From the NCBI GenBank assembly GCA_022839045.1, contig JALHDI010000035.1:1-11337 (forward strand): 11,337 nucleotides of DNA, given 5' to 3'. Under the pieces are notes generated by a model, which did no database searches, was not told where the DNA came from, and saw only the letters and a list, made by a program, of their open reading frames with translations. How positions within the stretch are numbered: the stretch's first letter is position 1; every line of letters begins with the position of its first letter. The position numbers and the translations under genes are program-made. This DNA comes from Sporomusaceae bacterium (GTDB lineage: Bacteria > Bacillota_C > Negativicutes > Sporomusales_B > UBA7701). This document shows positions 1 through 6,202 of this stretch, piece after piece.

Positions 1-121
<121 letters not shown>

Positions 122-140
122 CGGACTTCCTGAATGGTAT

Positions 141-146
141 TATAAT
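141..146 (+). promoter_or_regulatory. Possible -10 box before the DASS gene
   Basis: A perfect TATAAT lies 31 nt before the preferred ATG at 177, in the only AT-rich patch between the butyrate kinase stop codon and the transporter. No good -35 hexamer is found 16-18 bp upstream and there is no TGn extension, so this is a weak call based on one hexamer. Confidence 0.25.
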
Positions 147-176
147 TGGCCTCGATGCATTGGGAGAATGCCTAAT

Positions 177-803
177 ATGTCGCATATTGGCACCAGAGTT
201 GGAAGTAAGTACACGTCGCAGACGACAATCGTTAAGTTGATATTAGTAATAGGCTTGCCAATTCTGATTTATATCTCGCTTGCCGACATCGATCTCAGCG
301 TGCAGCTACATCGTTTTGTCCCGCTTACTGTCTGCGCGGTGCTGGCGTGGATAACCGAATTTTTGCCCGGCACGATGATTGGCATTTCGTTACCCGTCCT
401 TTATGTCATATTCGGTATTTCGTCGCCAGACGTCGCATTTAGTCCATGGTACGGAAATGTTCCTTGGTTAACTATCGGTGGACTAATTGTGGGATACATG
501 TTGCTTGAAACGGGGCTCGCCAATCGCATTGTATATTCGACGATTTATATGATTGGCGGATCCTTTCGCCAGATTATGGTTGGCCTAATGGTGGCCGGCT
601 TTATTCTCGCTCCTTTTGTTCCGTCTACGATAAGCAAGATGTCCATTTTCTGCGTTTTCGCTATTGGCATTTGCCAGGGATTTAATTTCCGACCTGAAAC
701 GCCGGAAGCGGCAGCGATAATGTTAACCGCTTACTTCAGCGTTTCTATTCCTGCAATATGTTTTTTGCGGGAAGCGGCCATATACCTCCCGCTGTCTATA
801 TAA
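177..803 (+). CDS. DASS/SLC13-type anion transporter, N-terminal half (frame broken)
   Basis: This is the N-terminal half of a polytopic inner-membrane permease resembling the divalent anion:sodium symporter (DASS/CitT/SLC13) family, which carries dicarboxylates, tricarboxylates or related anions. Hydrophobic segments fill most of the sequence. An APFVPSTISKMSIF stretch near residue 150 sits where relatives carry an SNT or PSNT substrate/sodium hairpin. I prefer the ATG at 177 because GGGAG at 162-166 is 10 nt upstream; the ATG at 168 leaves only one base of spacing. The frame ends at TAA 801-803, shortly after a T6 run at 761-766. One extra T there would join it to the next frame as one protein of about 470 residues, the normal family length. 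The gene is therefore either disrupted, mis-sequenced or frameshifted in translation. The substrate cannot be told. Confidence 0.6.
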   Translation: MSHIGTRVGSKYTSQTTIVKLILVIGLPILIYISLADIDLSVQLHRFVPLTVCAVLAWITEFLPGTMIGISLPVLYVIFGISSPDVAFSPWYGNVPWLTIGGLIVGYMLLETGLANRIVYSTIYMIGGSFRQIMVGLMVAGFILAPFVPSTISKMSIFCVFAIGICQGFNFRPETPEAAAIMLTAYFSVSIPAICFLREAAIYLPLSI

Positions 804-1591
804 TGCAGCAGACATCGGGAATCGAAATTGCATGGTCAGAATACGCGATGCATAATCTTCCTGTCGGCCTTGTTTATGCCATAGTGACGTTAATTCTTGT
901 CTGTGTGCTTTTCAAAACAGACTGCGGTAATTACCGGGAGATTATTTGTAGACGCTATCTGGCTCTGGGCCCAATGACGAGTAAAGAGAAATGCGCTTCA
1001 ATTATATTGGTAATTACTCTAAGCTTATTAGCAACCGATACATTGCACCACATTTCGCCCAGTTGGGTTATGGTGCTTGCGGCGGTGTTATTATTTGCTC
1101 CGGGGATTAATCTGCTTCAGCAAGATGACTTACAAAAGATAGACTTTCTTATCGTTTTCTTTCTTTCCGGCGCTATGTCTATCGGATCAGTTGCCGCTGA
1201 CATCGGAGCCGCCCAAATGCTAGCCGATCAGCTGATGCCGCTTATTCTCGGTTCTGCAGCGATGTATACACTAGTAGCTTCTTATATATTTGGTTGCATC
1301 CTTTTATTTTTTATCACTCCTGTGACCGGTCTTTCCGTTTTCGCTGCTCCGCTGAGTACTTTGGCAATGAATATTGGGCTTGATCCGCGACTTACGATTT
1401 ATAGTTTCATTTACGGTATGGATCAAGCCATCATTCCTTACCAGTACGCACTACTTCTGCTGGTATTCAAAACCGGTTATGTGACCAAGCAGTATCTGCT
1501 CAGGATACTATTGCCGAAAATATTGGTGGGTCTCTGCGTATTGATATTTGTTGCTTTCCCATATTGGACTCTTCTAGGCTTGTTTAGGTAA
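758..1591 (+). CDS. DASS/SLC13-type anion transporter, C-terminal half (frame broken)
   Basis: This frame continues the transporter begun at 177. Once the frames are joined at the T6 run the protein reads on smoothly through CFFAGSGHIPPAVYIMQ. It has several membrane segments, and a second re-entrant-type stretch (FFITPVTGLSVFAAPLSTLA) lies where the family's second anion-binding hairpin is expected. If it is translated on its own, no Shine-Dalgarno sequence precedes the ATG at 758. An in-frame ATG at 803-805 overlaps the stop codon of the first half as TAATG, an arrangement that permits reinitiation. The stop at 1589-1591 overlaps the ribosome site of the next gene. Half a DASS permease is unlikely to work alone, so I regard 177-1591 as one gene with a frameshift. 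Confidence 0.6.
   Translation: MFFAGSGHIPPAVYIMQQTSGIEIAWSEYAMHNLPVGLVYAIVTLILVCVLFKTDCGNYREIICRRYLALGPMTSKEKCASIILVITLSLLATDTLHHISPSWVMVLAAVLLFAPGINLLQQDDLQKIDFLIVFFLSGAMSIGSVAADIGAAQMLADQLMPLILGSAAMYTLVASYIFGCILLFFITPVTGLSVFAAPLSTLAMNIGLDPRLTIYSFIYGMDQAIIPYQYALLLLVFKTGYVTKQYLLRILLPKILVGLCVLIFVAFPYWTLLGLFR
761..792 (+). other. Frameshift point: T6 run, slippery heptamer and short stem-loop
   Basis: In the frame of the N-terminal half the codons are TGT TTT TTG, so bases 761-767 read T_TTT_TTG. This fits the X_XXY_YYZ pattern for -1 slippage, and -1 is the shift needed to enter the C-terminal frame. GCGGGA (767-772) can pair with TCCCGC (787-792). The stem starts directly at the heptamer, closer than the usual 5-8 nt spacer, so this is only a partial match to a programmed frameshift signal. 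A missing T in the homopolymer is the simpler explanation. Confidence 0.5.
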
Positions 1592-1602
1592 GGTGAATAA
1601 AT

Positions 1603-2748
1603 TTGGTTACATTTTTTGGACAGTTTTCCAGATTGCTGGTAAGTAACGTTTTTTTCCGGATTTGCTACAATATTTTCTTGCCTGTTTTGCCACTATATTA
1701 TCATCAAATTGGTATGAACAACCGGGAGATTGGTTTTGCTATCGGTTCATTCGCAATCGGTGCGGCGAGTTTCCGGTTTCTTGCCGGCAAGGCAGCCGAC
1801 CATTTCGGCTGTTGGAAAGTTCAAGCCATAGGTGCATGTATTTCGATTTCGGCAATTGTTGGTTATCTTTTTGTTGCGGATGCATCATTGATCGCCGTTG
1901 CTCGGTTTATGCACGGTATAGGGGAGGGAGCTTACGGATCGGCCGCTTTAACCGCTGCATCGCTACTGACTGATGGTATAAGGGGTACGGAAGCTATTGC
2001 CGTATATACGCTCTCCACAATGATCGGCTCGGGAATCGCTATAAGTTCGGCCTTGCTTGTATATGAATGGGGAAATTTTAATTTGGTCGTTTATATTGGT
2101 TTGTGTGCGGCTATTCTGTCGTTTTTCCTTTTCCCCAAGTATTTCCATTCAGCGGAAGAAGTACGACAGTGGGAGAAAGGGACAGTAGTTCGGGGTGTTC
2201 TTGCCAATCAGTTAGTTTGTGTTTCAACCGTGAGCCTTTGCCTGATAAGCCTTTGTTACAGCACGATAATAACATTTTTGCCGGGTTACGTTTTACAGAT
2301 GAAAGTAGATGGACTAAAGGAGTTTTACGGTGCTTATGCCTTAACGGTCATTCTTTCCCGCTTAGCGTTAAGATATATTGGAAAAATGACGGCGGGCGCT
2401 ACATTAGGGCTGTATATTTTACTGTTGTTCGTTTGTTTGATGGTGCTGCTCAGTGTATTCCTGCACCCTGTTTCCTTATTTCTGGCCGGGTTGCTCTTAG
2501 GTGTAGGTTTCGGGCTCGGTTTTCCGACCTTTGTAGGAATTGTCGCAGAGCGGGTTGAGGCGGAGCGAAGGGGGGCGACTTTAGGAGTTTTGACCACGGG
2601 GTACGATTTCGGCCAAGTTATTGGCTCTATGGCGGTAGGGTTATTTGTTAGCAACGTCGGATATGCGGCAATATTTAGCGGGATTGGAGCGTTCGTATTG
2701 GCGTACGTATTTTATTATCGCGTATATTTCCTGCCCCAAACCCGGTGA
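1603..2748 (+). CDS. MFS transporter, drug/metabolite efflux-like
   Basis: This is a 381-residue membrane protein with the repeated hydrophobic segments of the major facilitator superfamily, near the 12-helix size of the DHA1-like branch. The loop between helices 2 and 3 carries a motif A variant (RFLAGKAADHFGCWK, residues 58-72). A second-half loop around residues 315-330 reads VGIVAERVEAERRGATLGVL, typical of efflux-type members. The start is a TTG at 1603. TAAGGTGA at 1589-1596 overlaps the stop codon of the DASS gene and leaves about 7 nt of spacing, which suggests translational coupling. The pairing with an anion transporter points to handling of an organic acid or its product, but the substrate and direction are unknown. 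The base composition is AT-rich like the DASS gene and unlike the downstream catabolic operon. Confidence 0.75.
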   Translation: MVTFFGQFSRLLVSNVFFRICYNIFLPVLPLYYHQIGMNNREIGFAIGSFAIGAASFRFLAGKAADHFGCWKVQAIGACISISAIVGYLFVADASLIAVARFMHGIGEGAYGSAALTAASLLTDGIRGTEAIAVYTLSTMIGSGIAISSALLVYEWGNFNLVVYIGLCAAILSFFLFPKYFHSAEEVRQWEKGTVVRGVLANQLVCVSTVSLCLISLCYSTIITFLPGYVLQMKVDGLKEFYGAYALTVILSRLALRYIGKMTAGATLGLYILLLFVCLMVLLSVFLHPVSLFLAGLLLGVGFGLGFPTFVGIVAERVEAERRGATLGVLTTGYDFGQVIGSMAVGLFVSNVGYAAIFSGIGAFVLAYVFYYRVYFLPQTR

Positions 2749-2831
2749 CATCCGGAGCAAAAAGAATGTTGAAGGGCAGGTAAAGGGGATTTTGTTAAGG
2801 CTATATTTCTTTAAAATGAGGTGTGTATATC

Positions 2832-3680
2832 ATGACTTACAGTGCGGATGAAATACTTGAGGCTTTTGTGAAAATCGCGCCCTATTTTAACGAGGTAATT
2901 ACGGAAGATATGGGGATCACCGTAATTAAGGACGGAGTTTACATCGCCTACCAAGCGGCCGAAGGTCTGAACTTTAACAGTAAAATCGGTGATCCGGTAA
3001 AAGGAAAGGTCGCCTTGGACTGTTTGGCGACCGGACGAAAAAATTTTCGCTTGATCGGGAAAGAACAATCAGCGTATGGAATTCCCTATGTGGCCTGCGC
3101 CTATCCGATCAAAGACGGAGATTGTGTCGTCGGCTGCATAACGACCACTCAGACGGCAATAACCCACGATAAACTTTCCACTACTGCCGAAAATCTTGCG
3201 GCTGCTTCGCAGGAAATGTCGGCAGGGTTGGAGGAGGTTTCTGCACACGCGCAAGAAATAGCGTTCATCAGCAAAGAACTCGGTGATTATGGGAAGAAGC
3301 TAGAGGATGTATCTAAGCAAAGTAACGAAATTATTTCTATTATAAAAAATACCGCCAGTCAAACTAATCTGCTGGGCCTTAACGCAACAATTGAAGCGGC
3401 GCGTGTTGGGGAAATGGGCAGAGGTTTTGGCGTGGTAGCCGAAGAAGTTCGAAAACTTGCCGATTCTACATCCAAGTCGGTAATAAGCATAAATCAAAGC
3501 CTTGAACAAATCCGGCAAGTCGCAAGCTCATTCAGTGCCCGGCTTGTCGATGCAGACGACAGTATTGCGCAGCAATCTAACTCCGTCCGCGAGCTTGCTG
3601 TAGCCAGCCAGAGTCTTTCAGAAATGGCAACTCAACTGGCAGGCTTAGCTCAGAATTATTTTAAACTTACAGACGAGTAA
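2832..3680 (+). CDS. Short soluble methyl-accepting chemotaxis protein
   Basis: This is a 282-residue chemoreceptor-like protein with no membrane segment and no HAMP domain. Residues 1 to about 110 form a small sensory domain of PAS/GAF-like appearance ([20 protein letters not shown] near 82-101). The rest is an MCP signalling hairpin. The tip, around residues 185-207, reads [20 protein letters not shown], which closely matches the CheA/CheW contact region of the family. Glutamate- and alanine-rich stretches on either side ([19 protein letters not shown]) resemble methylation helices. The start is the ATG at 2832, with GAGGTG at 2818-2823 and 8 nt of spacing; a GTG at 2823 would overlap that site. 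It probably signals to the flagellar chemotaxis array from the cytoplasm. Its position after two transporters suggests it responds to the same solute, which is inference. Confidence 0.85.
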   Translation: MTYSADEILEAFVKIAPYFNEVITEDMGITVIKDGVYIAYQAAEGLNFNSKIGDPVKGKVALDCLATGRKNFRLIGKEQSAYGIPYVACAYPIKDGDCVVGCITTTQTAITHDKLSTTAENLAAASQEMSAGLEEVSAHAQEIAFISKELGDYGKKLEDVSKQSNEIISIIKNTASQTNLLGLNATIEAARVGEMGRGFGVVAEEVRKLADSTSKSVISINQSLEQIRQVASSFSARLVDADDSIAQQSNSVRELAVASQSLSEMATQLAGLAQNYFKLTDE

Positions 3681-3694
3681 AGACTTAGAGGAAG

Positions 3695-3735
3695 AGTCAC
3701 TCGATGGTGCATGAGTATTCCGTGACTTTATTTTT
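3695..3735 (+). terminator. Weak terminator candidate after the chemoreceptor
   Basis: AGTCAC (3695-3700) can pair with GTGACT (3722-3727), and the right arm runs into TTATTTTT. The tail suits an intrinsic terminator, but the stem is only 6 bp around a 21-nt loop. The same right arm is also part of a repeated motif, so its role as a terminator is doubtful. Confidence 0.3.
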
Positions 3736-3909
3736 ATGAGGCAGGCTTTTTTTGCGTGCCCCGTCCTCGCTATTCCGCGACTTTAATTAATTTTCTCTAA
3801 AGAACTTGTGCCTGCGGATGTGGTATTTACGCGATTCCATTCTAGACTTCATTTTAATGAAACATTATTTGTTTCATTAAAATGAAGTCGTAGAATAAAA
3901 AATAAAGTC
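3724..3909. repeat. Iterated GACTTTATTTTTATGA-like motif, five copies
   Basis: GACTTTATTTTTATGA occurs at 3724-3739. A 14/16 match, GACTTCATTTTAATGA, lies at 3845-3860, and its exact reverse complement is at 3874-3889. A further inverted copy with one extra T lies at 3896-3909. A shorter direct copy (GACTTTAATTAATTTT) starts at 3779. The first and third direct copies (3724, 3779) are each preceded by TATTCCGNG. The outermost copies face each other, like the ends of a small non-autonomous element, but no transposase or target duplication was identified. Confidence 0.5.
3839..3896. repeat. Long perfect inverted repeat, 20-bp arms plus 6-bp extension
   Basis: GACTTCATTTTAATGAAACA (3845-3864) is followed by a 5-nt TTATT loop and then its exact reverse complement (3870-3889). 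The pairing resumes outside with ATTCTA (3839-3844) against TAGAAT (3891-3896), interrupted only by one unpaired G at 3890. The stem is AT-rich with no T tract after it on either strand, so it does not look like an ordinary terminator. A cruciform, a mobile-element remnant or a binding site for a dimeric protein are all possible. Confidence 0.75.
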
Positions 3910-3947
3910 GGGGAAAAGCCACCCTAGTATAGGGGTGGCTTTTCCCC
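3910..3947. terminator. Strong intrinsic terminator hairpin
   Basis: GGGGAAAAGCCACCC (3910-3924) and GGGTGGCTTTTCCCC (3933-3947) form a 15-bp perfect stem with an 8-nt loop. The core GCCACCC/GGGTGGC stem is flanked by AAAA and TTTT, the classical symmetric design. The T-rich sequence beyond it on the minus strand (complement of AATAAAAAATAAAG) would allow termination in both directions. It insulates the regulator gene from the transporter/chemoreceptor block. Confidence 0.7.
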
Positions 3948-4204
3948 GCTTGACGTGTCCAGCGGCAAAGCCGGATGAGTCATGGGTGCGGTAACCGGAA
4001 CGGGGAGAAGATCTCTTTTATAATTATGGAGGTTTAAGACCTTTTCCAAAGAATTAGATGAATATACAAAATTTATGAGGGATTGTAAACGAGGGACTGA
4101 TGGATTAATATTTGTAGTTAATAAAATTGTTTCAGGTCTTCTCGATTGATTCGAATATTTGCTTTTTCAAGCCGAGCCTGCTTCGCCTGTCATTTGAACA
4201 AAAG

Positions 4205-4220
4205 TGGCAGGGTAGGTGCA
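4205..4220 (+). promoter_or_regulatory. Probable sigma-54 (-24/-12) promoter of the regulator gene
   Basis: TGGCAGGGTAGGTGCA has GG at 4206-4207 and GC at 4218-4219, exactly 10 nt apart. It differs from the consensus TGGCACG-N4-TTGCA at two positions. Transcription would start near 4231, leaving a leader of about 36 nt before the TTG start at 4267. No copy of the GGTGA-N6-TCACC operator is seen upstream, so if it is used, another activator or a distant site would be involved. Confidence 0.5.
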
Positions 4221-4253
4221 CAATTCCCTAAACCGCTTATTTAGGTCGCAGAA

Positions 4254-4259
4254 AAGGAG
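4254..4259 (+). promoter_or_regulatory. Ribosome binding site that fixes a TTG start
   Basis: AAGGAG lies 7 nt before the TTG at 4267-4269. The alternative in-frame GTG at 4216 lacks a good site and falls inside the -12 element of the proposed promoter, so it would not be on the transcript. Confidence 0.65.
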
Positions 4260-4266
4260 AAGTGCA

Positions 4267-5946
4267 TTGAACATTTCTAATATTCAAGCATTAATTTTCT
4301 TGATCTGTTCTGACGAAGGGACGATATTATACGCCGATCCCAGACTTCCGCCCCGATTTAAGGTTGGACAGACTATTAGTGAACTAGCAGGTATATCCGG
4401 GCCAAAACCAGGAGAGTTTTCGGCTCTGCAGACTGAAAAGGGCATATTGGAGTGTTGCCATGTCAAAACCGATTATTTTCATGGCTACATTGGCATCATG
4501 TATAATGCCGGGTTGCGGGATTCAGTAATCAACAACCTGGAGGAAATAAACAAGGAGCTTGAAGCGATTTTCGAATCATCGCACGATGGAATCGTTGTTT
4601 CCGATGAAAAAGGTGTTTTTATCCGGATAAACTCTAGCTATGAGAGGATTACCGGAGTTCCCAAGGGAGAGGTTATTGGTGAGACCGCTCAGTCAATAGT
4701 CGATAAAGGATTGGTTTCCGACTCGGCCTCGTTGCATGTTTTAAGGACTGGCCAGTCGTACACCTTTAGTCAGACATTCCGCTCTGGGCGGCAGAGCGTT
4801 ATTACCGGCAGTCCGATTTTCGACACGGACGGCAAAATATTCCGCGTAGTAACCAATGTCCGGGATATGACGGAAATTAACTGCCTAAAGGAGGAACTGG
4901 CTGAATCTCAGAAAAAATTAACCCAGTATTCCCAGATTGTCGAAACGCTGACCCAAGAACAGATGTTTAATGAAAAGTTTATATTTCGCAGCCGAAAGAT
5001 GGGAGCGGTGCGGGAAAGCGCCATAAAGTTCGCAAAGGTTGACGCGCCGTTGCTTATCACTGGGGAATCGGGGGTGGGTAAAGAGGTTATCGCCGACCTT
5101 GTATGCAAGAACAGCCTGCGCAAAGGGTTGCCATTTTTAAAGATCAACTGCGGTGCCATTCCGGAAGCGCTGCTGGAATCAGAATTATTTGGTTATGAGG
5201 GTGGAGCGTTTACCGGGGCGAGGAAAGAAGGGCGGACCGGCCTTTTTGAAATGGCTAACGGCGGCACGGTGATGCTGGACGAGATTGGGGAGTTGTCTAT
5301 GGCGCTTCAGGTTAAATTGCTCCGCTTTGTCCAGCAAAAGGAGTTCTACCGGGTTGGCAGCAACAAGATTATTAAGGTTGATGTTCGTCTGATCGCAGCT
5401 ACCAACAGAGATCTGCACGAAATGGTGAGCCATAAACAATTCCGCTCGGACTTGTTTTATCGGCTGAATGTGCTGAAGATTCACATTCCGCCGTTACGGG
5501 AAAGACCGGAAGATATTATACCTTTGGCAAACTATCTGTTAGGCAAATTTAACGAGAAATATAACGTTGCCAAGCGGATAACAAGTGAGGTATATCGTGC
5601 CTTCACAAGTTATTCCTGGGAGGGAAACGTCAGGGAACTGGAGAATCTTGTAGAACGCCTGGTAATAGTCTGTGACCGCGAGGAAATTACCCCCGATTAT
5701 CTGCCGGATGAGATGAAAAAAACGTTGGGTAAACAATCCGACAGTGCGGACTTCGGCATGCTCAGCTTTAAGGAAGCGAAAGAGGAGTTCGAAAAACAGT
5801 TTTTCAGCAGGGCTTTGGCGCGATATGGAAGTACGCGCCAGACCGCTGGCAAATTGGGGGTAGATCATTCGACAGTTATAAAGAAGGCAGCTAAATATGG
5901 CATTGGGTTGCTGCCGCGAAACGGAAGTTTAACCCCAAAAGATTAA
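4267..5946 (+). CDS. Sigma-54-dependent activator: PAS, AAA+, TyrR-type HTH
   Basis: This is a 559-residue enhancer-binding protein counted from the TTG start. Residues 1 to about 90 form an unrecognised, possibly PAS-like sensory segment. A PAS domain covers about 95-205 (IFESSHDGIVVSDEKG near its start) and leads into a short coiled linker. The AAA+ domain shows Walker A GESGVGKE (266-273), the sigma-54 contact loop GAFTGA (313-318), Walker B TVMLDE (334-339) and the FRSDLFYRLNV arginine-finger region (392-402), so it should be able to remodel sigma-54 holoenzyme. The C-terminus (about 519-546, STRQTAGKLGVDHSTVIKKA followed by AKYGI) resembles the TyrR DNA-binding domain. No receiver domain is present, so activation is probably by a small ligand. 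The operator array and sigma-54 promoter directly downstream make the MFS-to-CoA-transferase operon its likely target. Confidence 0.9.
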   Translation: MNISNIQALIFLICSDEGTILYADPRLPPRFKVGQTISELAGISGPKPGEFSALQTEKGILECCHVKTDYFHGYIGIMYNAGLRDSVINNLEEINKELEAIFESSHDGIVVSDEKGVFIRINSSYERITGVPKGEVIGETAQSIVDKGLVSDSASLHVLRTGQSYTFSQTFRSGRQSVITGSPIFDTDGKIFRVVTNVRDMTEINCLKEELAESQKKLTQYSQIVETLTQEQMFNEKFIFRSRKMGAVRESAIKFAKVDAPLLITGESGVGKEVIADLVCKNSLRKGLPFLKINCGAIPEALLESELFGYEGGAFTGARKEGRTGLFEMANGGTVMLDEIGELSMALQVKLLRFVQQKEFYRVGSNKIIKVDVRLIAATNRDLHEMVSHKQFRSDLFYRLNVLKIHIPPLRERPEDIIPLANYLLGKFNEKYNVAKRITSEVYRAFTSYSWEGNVRELENLVERLVIVCDREEITPDYLPDEMKKTLGKQSDSADFGMLSFKEAKEEFEKQFFSRALARYGSTRQTAGKLGVDHSTVIKKAAKYGIGLLPRNGSLTPKD

Positions 5947-5981
5947 AAAATGCTTCCTAAGGGGGCGATCACCGGCCGGGG

Positions 5982-5999
5982 TGGTGAGAAAAGTCACCA
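5982..5999. promoter_or_regulatory. Operator 1, TGGTGA-N6-TCACCA
   Basis: TGGTGA GAAAAG TCACCA is a perfect 6+6+6 inverted repeat centred about 160 bp before the expected start of the sigma-54 transcript. Its layout equals the TyrR box (TGTAAA-N6-TTTACA) with a different half-site. It is a likely upstream activator site for the adjacent TyrR-type regulator. Confidence 0.7.
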
Positions 6000-6000
6000 A

Positions 6001-6018
6001 GGGTGATTATTATCACCA
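6001..6018. promoter_or_regulatory. Operator 2, GGGTGA-N6-TCACCA
   Basis: GGGTGA TTATTA TCACCA matches the same inverted repeat with one outer mismatch. Its centre is 19 bp from that of operator 1, close to two helical turns, which would favour cooperative binding on one face of the DNA. Confidence 0.7.
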
Positions 6019-6027
6019 TCTCGTGCT

Positions 6028-6045
6028 TGGTGATTATAACACTTG
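6028..6045. promoter_or_regulatory. Degenerate operator 3
   Basis: TGGTGA at 6028-6033 is an exact left half-site followed by TTATAA, but the right half is CACTTG. A CAC triplet sits one base closer than in the other copies. This is probably a weak or half site. Confidence 0.4.
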
Positions 6046-6070
6046 ACATCGACGCTGTGGTGAAAATAAT
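6043..6070 (+). promoter_or_regulatory. Possible sigma-70 promoter overlapping operator 4
   Basis: A perfect TTGACA (6043-6048) is followed after 16 bp by AATAAT (6065-6070), a five-of-six match to TATAAT. The -10 box lies inside operator 4, so a bound regulator would block this promoter while activating the sigma-54 promoter downstream. Confidence 0.4.
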
Positions 6071-6075
6071 CACCA
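6058..6075. promoter_or_regulatory. Operator 4, TGGTGA-N6-TCACCA
   Basis: TGGTGA AAATAA TCACCA is a perfect inverted repeat of the same design as operator 1. Its centre is about 60 bp before the -24 element and about 85 bp before the expected transcript start, a normal distance for an enhancer-binding-protein site. Confidence 0.7.
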
Positions 6076-6124
6076 TGGCGTTTTCTTATTTTGACGAAAA
6101 GTCCGAAAAGACTGAATTTCGTGC

Positions 6125-6141
6125 TTGGCACGAGAATTGCA
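6125..6141 (+). promoter_or_regulatory. Sigma-54 (-24/-12) promoter of the catabolic operon
   Basis: TTGGCACGAGAATTGCA contains the full consensus TGGCACG-N4-TTGCA, with GG at 6127-6128 and GC at 6139-6140 exactly 10 nt apart. The transcript should start near 6152, giving a leader of about 50 nt to the ATG at 6203. This is one of the clearest sites in the window. Confidence 0.9.
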
Positions 6142-6202
6142 CAAAGCTTAGGGCGCCGGGAGGCACGCTGAGAAAATTTTTTCATGAGAGAGGAGTCGGC
6201 CA

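Larger units (their letters stand above)
3681..4204. other. Gene-free region rich in repeats and hairpins
   Basis: No convincing gene is present. The stretch holds a weak terminator candidate just after the chemoreceptor, an iterated GACTTTATTTTTATGA-like motif, a long inverted repeat and a strong 15-bp terminator hairpin. From about 3950 to 4204 I see only AT-rich sequence. It includes a 42-codon open stretch (4024-4149) whose only ATG, at 4075, lacks a ribosome site. Confidence 0.6.

Noticed and set aside
3955..4020. GCGGCAAAGCC and GGTAACC motifs reminiscent of a c-di-GMP-I riboswitch or an intron end
   Set aside because: The paired elements and the order of conserved blocks of the GEMM riboswitch are not present, and no group II intron domain or reverse transcriptase is found.
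4024..4149. Short open stretch of 42 codons with a protein-like sequence (KTFSKELDEYTKF)
   Set aside because: Its only ATG (4075) would give 24 residues and has no ribosome site. It could be a gene remnant but nothing supports that beyond the open frame.
5969..5983. CACC-GGCCGG-GGTG palindrome after the regulator stop codon, as a terminator
   Set aside because: The stem is short and has no T tract after it. The CACC/GGTG ends are better explained by operator half-sites.
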